Shown here: piece by piece, positions 44,445 through 54,938 of the stretch
Position numbering within the stretch: position 1 is the first letter of the stretch
Layout: the number at the start of each line of letters is the position of its first letter
Assembly (NCBI RefSeq): GCF_000468035.1
Contig: NZ_KI260523.1
Coordinates: 1-64,000 of the forward strand
From: Selenomonas sp. oral taxon 892 str. F0426
GTDB taxonomy: Bacteria; Bacillota; Negativicutes; Selenomonadales; Selenomonadaceae
Direction: 5' to 3'
DNA: 64,000 nucleotides
Notes under the pieces: model-generated
Told to the model about the DNA's origin: nothing
Databases searched by the model: none
What the model saw: only the letters and a program-made list of their open reading frames with translations
Made by a program: the position numbers and the translations under genes

Positions 44445-45203
44445 TCAAAAATATTTTGCGCGGATCCGATCCCGCATCTCTGAAAGGTTGGAGGGCAGGA
44501 GACGGATGTTGTATCCGATGAAGATGGGTGACGTAGCAAAGCGCGGCATGATCTTGATGAAGATGTCCGTTCCTTCGTTGTAGAAGAAGATATTATAACT
44601 TGTGAGCGGTCGGCGGAAAGCATTCATCAGAAAATCTACGCAGATCTGGATATAGTCAGCAATTGTCTCTGTTGCGTGCGTGTCGGCGGGTACAATATTG
44701 AGTTCCCAAAAGCCAACACGCGGCTGGGTTGACAGGCTGAGCACAACGCCGTTTCGCTCGTCTACGACGAGGCCGTCGAACTCGCTGCGGCGGAACGCAA
44801 GCTCCTGTCGAAACGAGGGGAATCCGACCAGCTGCATGTGAGGGTGACGGATTGTTCCCCCCGAATATGGTCCGTAATTCTTGAAGAAGAGCACCGTTTC
44901 ATATTTTCCGCTGGTACGCATACGCTCCCAATGATCCATGCCAAAGGCAATGAGGCGATGCATATGTGCTTGGCTGTAGCTTGGAATATCTATGTCACAG
45001 TTTTTTCCCTCAATGAGGACGAACTGATCTGCCTCCTCGATGACGTTGTATTTATTCTTGAGTAGAATGATGTCGCCATCTGTCGCAATGATATCCGTGA
45101 GTTCATCCGTTGCACAGAAGGGGCATGCATTGTCTTTGTGAATGATGTTCTCGGGCTTCTGTCGTCCGATTTCTGTATTGAAATGGGCAAGATTGATGTC
45201 CAT
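44445..45203 (-). CDS. GalT-like DUF4931 protein
   Basis: A 252-residue protein resembling galactose-1-phosphate uridylyltransferase. CPFC (about 29-32) looks like the zinc half-site, and RHPHMQLVGFP carries the HxHxQ nucleotidyl-transfer motif of the HIT/GalT superfamily. Firmicute DUF4931 proteins share this layout; the substrate is unknown, though a sugar nucleotide is plausible. ATG 45203 follows AGGAGC, against a longer open frame that starts upstream of the promoter. It lies 17 nt before the transglycosylase gene and is probably co-transcribed with it. Confidence 0.75.
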   Translation of the reverse strand: MDINLAHFNTEIGRQKPENIIHKDNACPFCATDELTDIIATDGDIILLKNKYNVIEEADQFVLIEGKNCDIDIPSYSQAHMHRLIAFGMDHWERMRTSGKYETVLFFKNYGPYSGGTIRHPHMQLVGFPSFRQELAFRRSEFDGLVVDERNGVVLSLSTQPRVGFWELNIVPADTHATETIADYIQICVDFLMNAFRRPLTSYNIFFYNEGTDIFIKIMPRFATSPIFIGYNIRLLPSNLSEMRDRIRAKYF

Positions 45204-45234
45204 AAAAAGCTCCTGATGTCGTTTTTCTCGTCTT

Positions 45235-45263
45235 ATTATATATCTTCTGTGCGCATTCGTAAA
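45235..45263 (-). promoter_or_regulatory. promoter of the DUF4931-mtgA unit
   Basis: On the minus strand TTTACG (45263-45258), 17 nt, TATAAT (45240-45235). Confidence 0.6.
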
Positions 45264-45282
45264 ATATTTTATGAGGACGTCC

Positions 45283-45310
45283 TTATTCGTATCTTCGTTC
45301 ATGGTATAAT
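45283..45310 (+). promoter_or_regulatory. trmD promoter
   Basis: TATAAT at 45305-45310 with a weak -35 TTATTC at 45283-45288 (16-nt spacing). Confidence 0.5.
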
Positions 45311-45342
45311 GAGAGGGATTCAAGAACAGGAAGGGAGCAGCT

Positions 45343-46077
45343 ATGAGGATTGATTTGGTGACGCTTTTTCCCGAGATGTTTACAGGTGTATTCGGTACAA
45401 GTATCATCGGGCGGGCCGTGGAACGAGGTATATTGGAGATTGCATATACGAACTTCCGTGACTACTCAACGGACAAGCATCGCCATGTGGACGATACGCC
45501 GTGCGGTGGCGGGGCGGGCATGGTGTTGAAGCCCGAGCCCATTTACAGCGCTGTGCGCGATATCTGGGCGAAAACAGCCGCATATGCAGGGAAGCGCTGT
45601 ACGATCATTTTCGATCCTGCGGGCCCCGTGTTCACACAGCAGACGGCAAAGGAACTTTCCGACTATGAGCAGATCGTTCTCATCTGTGGACACTACGAAG
45701 GGTTTGACGCACGTGTCTACGATCTCGCTGATCGACGTATCTCTGTGGGAGATTTTGTTTTGACGGGCGGAGAGATTCCTGCCATGCTTGTGGTCGACGC
45801 GACCGCACGAATGCTGCCAGGAGTGCTCGGCGATGAGACATCCGCGCCGACGGATTCCTTCTTTGATGTTTTGCTGGGATACCCGCAATATACGCGACCA
45901 CGTGAATTTGAGGGGAAGACGGTTCCTGAGGTGCTTCTTTCTGGAAATCATGCGGAGATTGCACGTTGGAGGAGAGAGCAATCCCTCCTTGCTACGCTTC
46001 AGTATCGACCAGAGATTCTCCCTATGGCAAAGCTGATGCCGGAGGATTTGAAATTTCTTGCGCTGCAGAGCAAATAA
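45343..46077 (+). CDS. trmD: tRNA (guanine37-N1)-methyltransferase
   Basis: A 244-residue SPOUT methyltransferase that makes m1G37 next to the anticodon and prevents +1 frameshifting. DDTPCGGGAGMVLKPEPI and ICGHYEGFDARV with FVLTGGEIPAMLVVDA are its knot motifs. AGGGAG precedes the ATG. In most Firmicutes trmD follows rpsP-rimM; here it stands alone with its own promoter. Confidence 0.97.
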   Translation: MRIDLVTLFPEMFTGVFGTSIIGRAVERGILEIAYTNFRDYSTDKHRHVDDTPCGGGAGMVLKPEPIYSAVRDIWAKTAAYAGKRCTIIFDPAGPVFTQQTAKELSDYEQIVLICGHYEGFDARVYDLADRRISVGDFVLTGGEIPAMLVVDATARMLPGVLGDETSAPTDSFFDVLLGYPQYTRPREFEGKTVPEVLLSGNHAEIARWRREQSLLATLQYRPEILPMAKLMPEDLKFLALQSK

Positions 46078-46084
46078 ACGACCT

Positions 46085-46113
46085 TTGCGTGAATACGCAG
46101 GAACTGATATAAT
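46085..46113 (+). promoter_or_regulatory. pncB promoter
   Basis: TTGCGT (46085-46090), 17 nt, TATAAT (46108-46113). Confidence 0.6.
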
Positions 46114-46190
46114 AACCAATTATATCGTTTCGTCGATTTTTGAAATTACAAATGGAGTCATGAGGATTTCAGTGAAGGAGGTCAGTATTT

Positions 46191-47648
46191 GTGACACAGT
46201 TTGATAAGAGAAACTTATCCATGATGATGGATTTTTACGAGATGACGATGTCGTATGGATATTTTGATGGACATCATGGAGATGTACGTGTTGCCTTTGA
46301 TCTCTTCTTTCGTTCGGTTCCAGATAAAGGCGGTTATGCGGTGTTCGCCGGACTTGAGCACGTGATTGAGTTCGTTGAGAACTTATCCTTTTCGGAAGAA
46401 GATATTGAGTATTTCCGTCAGCAGAAACTATTCTCTGAAGAGTTTCTGACATTCTTAAAAACTTTTCGCTTTCGCGGAGATATCTATTCACTTCCAGAGG
46501 GGACGATCATCTATCCCGATGAACCTCTGATGACTATTGTTGCGCCTGCCATTGATGCGCAGCTTCTTGAGACGGCGATCCTTTCACAAATCAACCATCA
46601 GTCTCTGATTGCAACGAAAGCATCACGTATCGTACGTGCCGCAGAAGGGCGAAGCGTGTCCGATTTCGGTGCACGCCGTGCACATAATATGGACGCTGCA
46701 ACATATGGTGCTCGTGCAGCTTATATTGGCGGTGTGGACATGACAGCAACTGTTTCGGCAGGACAGCAGTTCGGTATCCCCATATCGGGGACGATGGCGC
46801 ACAGCTGGGTCATGTTCTTTGAGGATGAGTATACGGCATTTAAGAGCTATGCCAAACTCTATCCGCAGGCGACGGTGCTCCTCATTGATACGTATGATGT
46901 TATTCACTCCGGTCTCCCGAATGCAGTACGTACGGCACATGAGGTCTTGGAACCGCAGGGACATCGTCTCGCAGGGGTTCGCATTGATTCTGGGGATCTT
47001 GCCTACCTATCAAAGCGTATCCGCAAAATACTCGATGAGGAGGGGCTCTACGACTGTAAAATCATCCTGTCAAACAGTCTCGATGAGTTCACGATTGCCT
47101 CACTTCTCCTTCAGGGCGCACAGGTGGATGCCTTTGGTGTGGGGGAACGCCTGATTACAGCGAAGTCCGACCCCGTCTTTGGCGCGGTCTATAAATTAGT
47201 AGCTGTGGAAAAAGGGAATGACTTCATTCCCCGGATTAAGATGTCGGAAAATGTGGAAAAACTCACGAATCCAGGCCTCAAGGATCTCTATCGTATCTAT
47301 GATGATCACGGAAATGCGGTCGCAGATATGCTTGCTATGTGCGGCGAAAAGATCGATCTCTCGACTCCTTTTCGCTATGTCGATCCCAGTAAGCCGTGGA
47401 AGAATCGATTCTTTGAAGGATTCTCCGCAGTGAATCTGCGTCGTCTTTACGTGAGTCAAGGGAAGCGTGTGGAGCGGCTTCCTCATTTGAATGAGATACG
47501 CGCCTACGTCCGAAAGCAGCTCTCGGATGAGATCTGGCAAGAGGAGCAGCGGTTTGAAAATCCGCATCGGCACTATCTCGATATGACCCCTGCATACTAC
47601 GAACTCAAAATGAGTCTGCTCGATGATATGCGCGGCAAGCACAGCTGA
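46191..47648 (+). CDS. pncB: nicotinate phosphoribosyltransferase
   Basis: A 485-residue enzyme that converts nicotinate and PRPP to nicotinate mononucleotide for NAD salvage, the length seen in the Firmicute type. MDFYEMTMSYGYF is the N-terminal signature. SDFGARRAHNMDAAT and ISGTMAHSWVMFF form the active site region, and RIDSGDLAYLSKRI the phosphoribosyl pocket. GTG start after AAGGAGGTC. NaMN is also the co-substrate of CobT, encoded at 28.3 kb. aroE follows 14 nt downstream. Confidence 0.95.
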   Translation: MTQFDKRNLSMMMDFYEMTMSYGYFDGHHGDVRVAFDLFFRSVPDKGGYAVFAGLEHVIEFVENLSFSEEDIEYFRQQKLFSEEFLTFLKTFRFRGDIYSLPEGTIIYPDEPLMTIVAPAIDAQLLETAILSQINHQSLIATKASRIVRAAEGRSVSDFGARRAHNMDAATYGARAAYIGGVDMTATVSAGQQFGIPISGTMAHSWVMFFEDEYTAFKSYAKLYPQATVLLIDTYDVIHSGLPNAVRTAHEVLEPQGHRLAGVRIDSGDLAYLSKRIRKILDEEGLYDCKIILSNSLDEFTIASLLLQGAQVDAFGVGERLITAKSDPVFGAVYKLVAVEKGNDFIPRIKMSENVEKLTNPGLKDLYRIYDDHGNAVADMLAMCGEKIDLSTPFRYVDPSKPWKNRFFEGFSAVNLRRLYVSQGKRVERLPHLNEIRAYVRKQLSDEIWQEEQRFENPHRHYLDMTPAYYELKMSLLDDMRGKHS

Positions 47649-47662
47649 GAGGGGAAAAAGCA

Positions 47663-48523
47663 ATGATCACAGGAACGACAAGGCTGTTGGGCGTCATTGG
47701 TGCGCCCATCGAACATAGCCTCTCGCCGATCATTCAGAATGCTGCTCTACGTGCCGCGAATCTGGACTATGTCTATACAGCGTTTCCTGTCTCTCGATGC
47801 GCACTCGATTCAGCGGTGCGCGGACTTCGTGATGCCGGTGTTGTCGGATTCAATGTAACGATTCCGTTCAAGACGGAGGTCATGCGGTTGATGGATGAGC
47901 TGAGCGAGGATGCACGGCGCATTCAGGCGGTCAACACGGTTGTTGTCCAGAGTGACGGAAGACTCCGTGGCTGCAATACGGATGCCATCGGCTTTTGCGC
48001 GGGTCTAGAGGAGAGAGGGATTGACCTCCATGGGAAAAAGGCCGTTTTGATCGGGGCGGGCGGCGCCGCGCGCGCAGCACTTTGGGGGCTTCTGCGCAGT
48101 GGGATTTCCTCGGTGGATATTGGAGTTCGTACCATAGAGAAAGGACAAATGCTCTGTTGTGACTTTACGATGGATGCAGATGTTCATGCATATCGATTTG
48201 ATGATTCTGCGTTTTCGACTGCGCTTAGTTGTGCAGACATTGTTGTGCAGACGACGCCGATGGGGATGACACCGGACATAGAGAAGATGCCTCCGGTAGA
48301 TATTGCAGCGATTCATCCAGCCGCTGTTCTTTATGACCTCATCTACACACCCGACAACACCTGCTTTCTTCGGGAGGCGGCTGCACGCGGACATGAGACC
48401 ATCAATGGGGAGGCGATGCTTGTCGCGCAAGGCGCGGAAGCATTTTTCCTATGGACGGGAGTGCGCCCAGATACAAGCCTCATGAAGCGGGTGCTGCGCG
48501 AAGAGCTGGTACGCAGGGGATAA
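47663..48523 (+). CDS. aroE: shikimate dehydrogenase
   Basis: A 286-residue NADPH enzyme that reduces 3-dehydroshikimate to shikimate. GAPIEHSLSPIIQNAAL binds substrate, VGFNVTIPFKTEVM carries the catalytic Lys, CNTDAIGF has the catalytic Asp region, and LIGAGGAARAALWGLL is the nucleotide-binding loop. It sits two genes upstream of tgt and about 12.5 kb before aroQ, which catalyses the preceding step. ATG after GGGGAAAAAG, in one unit with pncB. Confidence 0.97.
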   Translation: MITGTTRLLGVIGAPIEHSLSPIIQNAALRAANLDYVYTAFPVSRCALDSAVRGLRDAGVVGFNVTIPFKTEVMRLMDELSEDARRIQAVNTVVVQSDGRLRGCNTDAIGFCAGLEERGIDLHGKKAVLIGAGGAARAALWGLLRSGISSVDIGVRTIEKGQMLCCDFTMDADVHAYRFDDSAFSTALSCADIVVQTTPMGMTPDIEKMPPVDIAAIHPAAVLYDLIYTPDNTCFLREAAARGHETINGEAMLVAQGAEAFFLWTGVRPDTSLMKRVLREELVRRG

Positions 48524-48531
48524 TTCCTGTT

Positions 48532-48560
48532 TTGAAAACTTTTTCTATTTGTGATATAGT
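48532..48560 (+). promoter_or_regulatory. promoter of the tgt-yajC-secDF region
   Basis: TTGAAA (48532-48537), 17 nt, TATAGT (48555-48560). Confidence 0.65.
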
Positions 48561-48590
48561 ATAGCTTGTTTTGAGAATGGTGGTGTATGA

Positions 48591-49712
<1,122 letters not shown>

Positions 49713-49734
49713 TTTTTTTGAAGGAGTTGTATTT

Positions 49735-50019
49735 ATGGATGCAGAAATGATGGCACAGCTGAGTTCGTGGGGGCCTATTATCATATTGGTCCTTTTCTTT
49801 TATTTTCTCCTCTATCGTCCGCAGAAGCAGGCTCAGAAGAAGCGTGAGGATATGCTCAGCCGCCTCAAGGTCGGGGATGAGATCATAACGCTCGGTGGTA
49901 TGCACGGAACGATTACCGCACTGGATGACAAAACCGTGACCCTGGCTGCGGCAGATACGGTCCACATCGTCTTTGAGCGCTCCGCAATTAGTGCCGTGAA
50001 TACGTCGCAGCAGGAGTAA
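49735..50019 (+). CDS. yajC: preprotein translocase subunit YajC
   Basis: A 94-residue single-pass membrane protein. One transmembrane helix (about 9-27, WGPIIILVLFFYFLLYRPQ) precedes a small cytoplasmic domain (RLKVGDEIITLGGMHGTI). YajC associates with SecDF and SecYEG. GAAGGAG precedes the ATG. Confidence 0.95.
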   Translation: MDAEMMAQLSSWGPIIILVLFFYFLLYRPQKQAQKKREDMLSRLKVGDEIITLGGMHGTITALDDKTVTLAAADTVHIVFERSAISAVNTSQQE

Positions 50020-50030
50020 TTACGACGGCG

Positions 50031-50645
50031 ATGACGGATGCACTTTGTGCTGTACAAAAGAGTGCGCTGCGGGGGGATATGACTGTCAAGCGACGTGCTC
50101 TGTCACTTGAGGAGCGTGTGCACATAAGTCAGATGATATGTGGACGCGCTATGGAAGAGTTGGTCTTGCAAAATGCCCAGACGATCATGCTGTATGCGTC
50201 GATGCCGGAGGAGATCAATCTGTTTCCTCTTATGGAAAAGCTGCTGTCTGACGGGCGGCGCATTGCGCTTCCACGGATCGTTGAGAGAGGCCTGATGGAG
50301 GCCTGGGAACTTCGTGCGATGGAGAATCTGGTCCCAGGGAAATTCGGCATCCCCACACCGGATCCTTTGTACTCCACGCGTATTCCACCCACAGAGCTCG
50401 AGCTTGTAGTCGTTCCTGGAGCGGCATTCTCTCCAAATGGGGGACGTTTGGGCCTGGGGGGCGGCTATTATGATCGGTTTTTACCACAGGCGGAAAATGC
50501 TGTGCGCTTTGCGTTAGCCTTTGATTTCCAACTTGTTCCATTCGTTCCGATGGGGAGACGGGATGTTCGTGTAGACTATGTTTTAACGGAGCATCGACGC
50601 GTTTCTTGTCGGGATGTATTGAGAAAGAGGTGTGAGGACTGTTGA
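50031..50645 (+). CDS. 5-formyltetrahydrofolate cyclo-ligase
   Basis: A 204-residue enzyme that uses ATP to convert 5-formyl-THF to 5,10-methenyl-THF. KSALRGDMTVKRRALSLEER contains the N-terminal basic motif. VVPGAAFSPNGGRLGLGGGYYDRFL is the ATP-binding signature. The ATG has only a distant GGAG upstream (about 14 nt), so translation may be coupled to yajC. Its stop overlaps secD by 4 nt. Placement between yajC and secD is unusual. Confidence 0.92.
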   Translation: MTDALCAVQKSALRGDMTVKRRALSLEERVHISQMICGRAMEELVLQNAQTIMLYASMPEEINLFPLMEKLLSDGRRIALPRIVERGLMEAWELRAMENLVPGKFGIPTPDPLYSTRIPPTELELVVVPGAAFSPNGGRLGLGGGYYDRFLPQAENAVRFALAFDFQLVPFVPMGRRDVRVDYVLTEHRRVSCRDVLRKRCEDC

Positions 50646-51901
50646 GACAACATAGTCTGTTAAAGCTCGTAATTTCGATTGCGGTCATTGTCGGTGCGTT
50701 TTTTTTCCTGGCCAAACCTCTCGCTGGTTCCATTCGTCAGGGACTTGATCTGCAGGGTGGAACGCATGTTGTGCTGGAAGCGGTCGATACCGAGCAGGCA
50801 CAGGTCAATGACGATTCCATGAATCGTGTTGTCGCCATCATGGAGAAGCGCGTCAATTCGCTTGGTCTGACGGAACCGATTATCCAGCGCGAGGGTGACC
50901 GCCGTGTCATCATTGAGCTGCCTGGTATTAAGGACCCCGATGCAGCAATTCAGACCATCGGTAAAACGGCGATGCTCGAGTTCCGTGACGAGGAGGGGCA
51001 TACGGTGCTGACTGGCACGGATCTAAAGGATGCGCAGGCATCCACAAATCCGCAGTCTGGGCAGAATGTCGTCAATCTAGAGTTCTCAGATGAGGGCGCA
51101 CAGAAATTTGCCGATCTCACGATGCGAAATGTCGGCCGTACGATTGCGATTCTTTTGGACGGCGAGGTTCTCACAGCGCCGAATGTGCGTGAGCCAATTC
51201 TTGGCGGGCGTGCTGAGATTACAGGTCAAAAGACCCTCGAAGAGGCTCAGAATCTCGCCGTCGTCCTTCGTAGCGGTGCACTCCCTGTAAAGGTGGAGAT
51301 CATCGAAACGCGCACGGTTGGTCCGACACTGGGGCAGGACTCGAAGGATAAGTCCCAGTTTGCGTTTGTCGTTGGCCTCGGCGCCGTTGTCGCCTTCATG
51401 ATTTTCTTTTATCATCTCTCAGGAATCATTGCAGATGTGGCTCTGATGGCCTATACCGTCATGCTTCTTGGGATTCTCTATCTGATGGATGCGACATTGA
51501 CCCTTCCGGGCGTTGCGGGCATTATTCTCTCGATCGGCATGGCTGTTGATGCAAACGTCCTCATCTTTGAACACTTCAAGGAAGAGTATCAGGTGAACCG
51601 TAAATCGCTGCGGCTCGCGATGGATGCGGGCTTCAAGCGTGCGTTTACGACGATCTTCGACTCAAATGTTACGACGCTGATCGCGGCAGGTGTCCTCTTC
51701 TTCCTCGGAACGGGAACGATTCGAGGCTTTGCCATTACGCTCGGCGTTGGAACGATCCTATCGATGTTCACGGCGATCACTCTGACGCAGTTCATGCTCA
51801 AGCTCATGATCAATTCCAAGATATCGGAGAATCCATGGCTCTATGGTGCGAATGGCTTCATGCTTGGGATAAAAAAGACGGGGGATGAGAAGAATGCCTA
51901 A
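50642..51901 (+). CDS. secD: protein translocase subunit SecD
   Basis: A 419-residue inner-membrane protein that uses the proton gradient to aid late steps of export. A first transmembrane helix (about 8-28) is followed by GLDLQGGTHVVLE, a periplasmic region (about 45-240) and five C-terminal helices (VDANVLIFEHFKEEY is the RND signature). TTG start overlapping the preceding stop. It is shorter than E. coli SecD, as usual in Firmicutes. secF overlaps its end. Confidence 0.96.
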   Translation: MRQHSLLKLVISIAVIVGAFFFLAKPLAGSIRQGLDLQGGTHVVLEAVDTEQAQVNDDSMNRVVAIMEKRVNSLGLTEPIIQREGDRRVIIELPGIKDPDAAIQTIGKTAMLEFRDEEGHTVLTGTDLKDAQASTNPQSGQNVVNLEFSDEGAQKFADLTMRNVGRTIAILLDGEVLTAPNVREPILGGRAEITGQKTLEEAQNLAVVLRSGALPVKVEIIETRTVGPTLGQDSKDKSQFAFVVGLGAVVAFMIFFYHLSGIIADVALMAYTVMLLGILYLMDATLTLPGVAGIILSIGMAVDANVLIFEHFKEEYQVNRKSLRLAMDAGFKRAFTTIFDSNVTTLIAAGVLFFLGTGTIRGFAITLGVGTILSMFTAITLTQFMLKLMINSKISENPWLYGANGFMLGIKKTGDEKNA

Positions 51902-52811
51902 GTTCAATATAGCGGGACACCGCAGAATCTTTTTTGCTATCGCGCTCCTTCTCATCATTCCAGGGATTATCTGCATGGGGATGCGTGGATTTAATTTCGG
52001 CATTGACTTCACCGGCGGAACCATTATGGATCTTCATTTTGAAAAGCCTGTGACGCTTCCCGAGGTGCGAACGAGTCTCGCTAAGTACGGGTTAGACGGA
52101 AGTACAATCCAGCTTTCAGGAGCGGCGTCCGGGGTGGAGTCCTCCGAGAATGTCATGATTCGTACTGTTGATCTCGAGGAAAACCAACGCAAAGAGGTCA
52201 TGGCCTCGCTTACACAGGATGTTGGTTCCTACACCGTTCTTCGTGAAGAGAAGGTTGGTGCTACCATTGGAGGCGAACTCATTACGAATGCGGTACTTGC
52301 GCTTGTCATTTCGTGGGGGCTTATCATCGTCTATGTTGCCTATCGCTTTGAGTGGCGATTTGGCGTGTCAGCAGTTCTTGCACTGATTCACAACATTCTT
52401 ATTGTGCTCGCAGTGTTCTCGTTTACGCAGCGGCAGATTGACTCATCCTTTATTGCAGCGCTCTTAACAATTGTCGGGTATTCCATCAATGATACGATTG
52501 TTATTTTCGACCGTATTCGTGAGAATTTGAAACTTCATTTCCGTCGTGACGGCGATATCGAGGAACTGGTCAACCGTTCGATCTATCAGACATTGACACG
52601 TTCGCTCTATACGGTCTTTACCGTTTTGTTCACGACATTTGCGCTTTACTGGTTCGGTGGAGAGACCACGAAAGATTTTGCCTTTGCGCTCCTCGTCGGA
52701 TTTGCCGTTGGATGCTATTCATCCATTTTTATTGCAAGTCAGTTTTGGATTGAGCTGCGCAATCGTACGGATCAACGTTCTGCTGCAAAACCAGCGGCGG
52801 TGGAGGGATAA
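51894..52811 (+). CDS. secF: protein translocase subunit SecF
   Basis: A 305-residue partner of SecD with six transmembrane helices. GFNFGIDFTGGTIMDLHF follows the first helix. TIVGYSINDTIVIFDRIREN is the RND signature in TM4-5. I use ATG 51894 because GGGG lies 9 nt upstream, while ATG 51885 touches that run. It overlaps secD by 8 nt. A terminator-like hairpin follows. Confidence 0.95.
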   Translation: MPKFNIAGHRRIFFAIALLLIIPGIICMGMRGFNFGIDFTGGTIMDLHFEKPVTLPEVRTSLAKYGLDGSTIQLSGAASGVESSENVMIRTVDLEENQRKEVMASLTQDVGSYTVLREEKVGATIGGELITNAVLALVISWGLIIVYVAYRFEWRFGVSAVLALIHNILIVLAVFSFTQRQIDSSFIAALLTIVGYSINDTIVIFDRIRENLKLHFRRDGDIEELVNRSIYQTLTRSLYTVFTVLFTTFALYWFGGETTKDFAFALLVGFAVGCYSSIFIASQFWIELRNRTDQRSAAKPAAVEG

Positions 52812-52879
52812 TATCGTAATTTCAAAAAGCCTCCTTTGTCGATACGGGGGCTTGAATCGGTATATCCAATATAAAGTTA

Positions 52880-52925
52880 GGGCTGTTGCACGCAACAAAT
52901 GAATGTGCATCAGCCTCTCTTTTAT
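52880..52925 (+). terminator. terminator after secF
   Basis: GGGCTGTTGCAC can pair with GTGCATCAGCCTC (one internal mismatch), followed by TCTCTTTTATT. The rest of the secF-recJ gap holds a second weak hairpin near 52825-52852. Confidence 0.6.
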
Positions 52926-52946
52926 TATTGTGAAAGGGGGGATACT

Positions 52947-54938
52947 ATGCTGAAAGAATGGATTGTGAACGAGGCAACTGCAGAAGGCGCTGCCCTTGCC
53001 CGCGAACTTGCGATCGCACCGATCATCGGACAGATCCTTTGGAACCGTGGCATACAGACGGCAGATGCTGCGCGTACCTTTCTGCATCCTGCTGAGGCCC
53101 CTTTTCATGAACCATTTCTTATGATGGATATGGAGAAGGCATCAGAACGTATTTTGGAAGCGATTCGTAGGGATCAGCAGATTGTCGTCTATGGGGATTA
53201 CGATGTGGATGGTATGACCTCGACCACACTGCTCATGAAGAACATTCGAAGTCTTGGCGGCAAGGTCTCCTATTATATTCCAAATCGATTTACCGAGGGC
53301 TATGGCATCAATCTTTCTGCGCTTCATCAAATAGCAGCGGAAGGATGCGAGCTGCTCGTCACTGTAGACTGCGGCATTTTGTCTGCAGATGTCATTGCAG
53401 AGGCGAACTGTGGGATGGATATCATCATTACGGATCACCATCTTCCAGGAAGGATACTGCCAAATGCATATGCTGTCATAAATCCGCATCGTACGGACTG
53501 CTCTTATCCATTCAAGGATCTTGCAGGCGTTGGCGTTACGCTTAAACTTGCACAGGCACTCTGGAGGATGGAGAAGGGACAGCCGTACGCAGACGATTTG
53601 GATATCGCCGCACTTGGGACGATTGCTGACCTTGTTCCGCTCATTGGGGAGAATCGAAAGATTGTTCAGATGGGACTTACGCAGATGACACAGTCTCCCT
53701 GCGCTGGAATCGCTGCACTCATTCAAGCAGCAGGTTTCGAAGGAAAGACGGTCAATACTGGCGTGGTTGGCTTCCAGCTGGCACCGCGTCTGAACGCAGC
53801 GGGACGCCTTGAGACAGCACATCGCGGTGTGGAACTGCTTACCTCCATCGATCCAAGAGAGGCAGAACATATCGCTGGAGAGCTCAATGAACTCAATACA
53901 GAACGTCGTGATCTGGAACAGAGTATCCTAAGTGAGGCAGAAAATATGCTTGCGGGGATTACACCGGATACACCTGCTATTGTGGTCGCAGGGGAGCATT
54001 GGAGCTCCGGTGTCATCGGTATTGTAGCTTCTCGTCTCGTTGATAAATACTACCGACCGAGTATTGTTCTCACACGTCAGGGAGATATCTGTAAGGGATC
54101 CTGCCGCAGTATAGCGGGACTAAATATGTATGACGCACTGACTGCATGCAGACATACGCTTATCCAATTTGGCGGACATGAGATGGCTGCAGGTCTTACA
54201 CTCGCATGGGAGAGCGTGGAGGATTTTCGATGTGCATTCTCGAACTATGTACATACACATTTGAGAAGCAGAGACTTTCTGCCAAAAATACGTATCGAAG
54301 GTCTTGTTGCGCCAGCGGACTGGACGCTTGAAATAGTAGAGGAACTTGCTTGTCTCGAACCCTATGGCATGGGAAATCCACGCCCTGTTTTTGGAACGCG
54401 TGATTTTCGTCCACGGTCTGCATCATCGATTGGCGCAGAGGGAAAACATCTGCGCATAGAGGTTGGCAGCCGAGAAAAACGTGTGTCAGCGCTCTATTGG
54501 AACGCAGGAGATCTTGCAGAGATTGTGACCGAAGAAGCAAGTGATCTCGCCTATACGCCGAGCATCAATGAGTGGCAGGGGATACGCTCTGTACAGTGTA
54601 TGGTTGATACTATCATGCCGGCTGAGCATGAATGTATCTTTCCAGACCGTGCCTTGCTTAGATCCGTGTATTCATTTCTCAGAAGACTGCGAAGAGACGA
54701 TGGCCGGATTGCAGGTAATACGATAGTGCTTACCCGGCAGTTCTCGCGGGATATAGGACATATCTCGCGTTATACCATGGAGAATGCTCTTTGTATTTTC
54801 CAGGAACTTGGTATACTCCGTCCTCTTCCAGAGGGCGTCTGGGAGTTCATTCAACCCGCGGGGAAAATAGAATTGATGGATGCGCCGACATTTCGACGGT
54901 ATGAGGAGAGCAAGGGGGACAAGCAAGATGCCAGATGA
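52947..54938 (+). CDS. recJ: single-stranded-DNA exonuclease RecJ
   Basis: A 663-residue 5'-3' exonuclease of the DHH family used in recombination and mismatch repair. VVYGDYDVDGMTST, VTVDCGI and ITDHHLPG give the metal-binding motifs, and SGVIGIVASRLVDKYYRPSIVL belongs to DHHA1. An OB fold (about 455-560) and a C-terminal extension follow. GAAAGGGGGG selects ATG 52947 over an in-frame ATG 48 nt upstream that lies inside the terminator. The 3' end overlaps rel by 11 nt. Confidence 0.95.
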   Translation: MLKEWIVNEATAEGAALARELAIAPIIGQILWNRGIQTADAARTFLHPAEAPFHEPFLMMDMEKASERILEAIRRDQQIVVYGDYDVDGMTSTTLLMKNIRSLGGKVSYYIPNRFTEGYGINLSALHQIAAEGCELLVTVDCGILSADVIAEANCGMDIIITDHHLPGRILPNAYAVINPHRTDCSYPFKDLAGVGVTLKLAQALWRMEKGQPYADDLDIAALGTIADLVPLIGENRKIVQMGLTQMTQSPCAGIAALIQAAGFEGKTVNTGVVGFQLAPRLNAAGRLETAHRGVELLTSIDPREAEHIAGELNELNTERRDLEQSILSEAENMLAGITPDTPAIVVAGEHWSSGVIGIVASRLVDKYYRPSIVLTRQGDICKGSCRSIAGLNMYDALTACRHTLIQFGGHEMAAGLTLAWESVEDFRCAFSNYVHTHLRSRDFLPKIRIEGLVAPADWTLEIVEELACLEPYGMGNPRPVFGTRDFRPRSASSIGAEGKHLRIEVGSREKRVSALYWNAGDLAEIVTEEASDLAYTPSINEWQGIRSVQCMVDTIMPAEHECIFPDRALLRSVYSFLRRLRRDDGRIAGNTIVLTRQFSRDIGHISRYTMENALCIFQELGILRPLPEGVWEFIQPAGKIELMDAPTFRRYEESKGDKQDAR

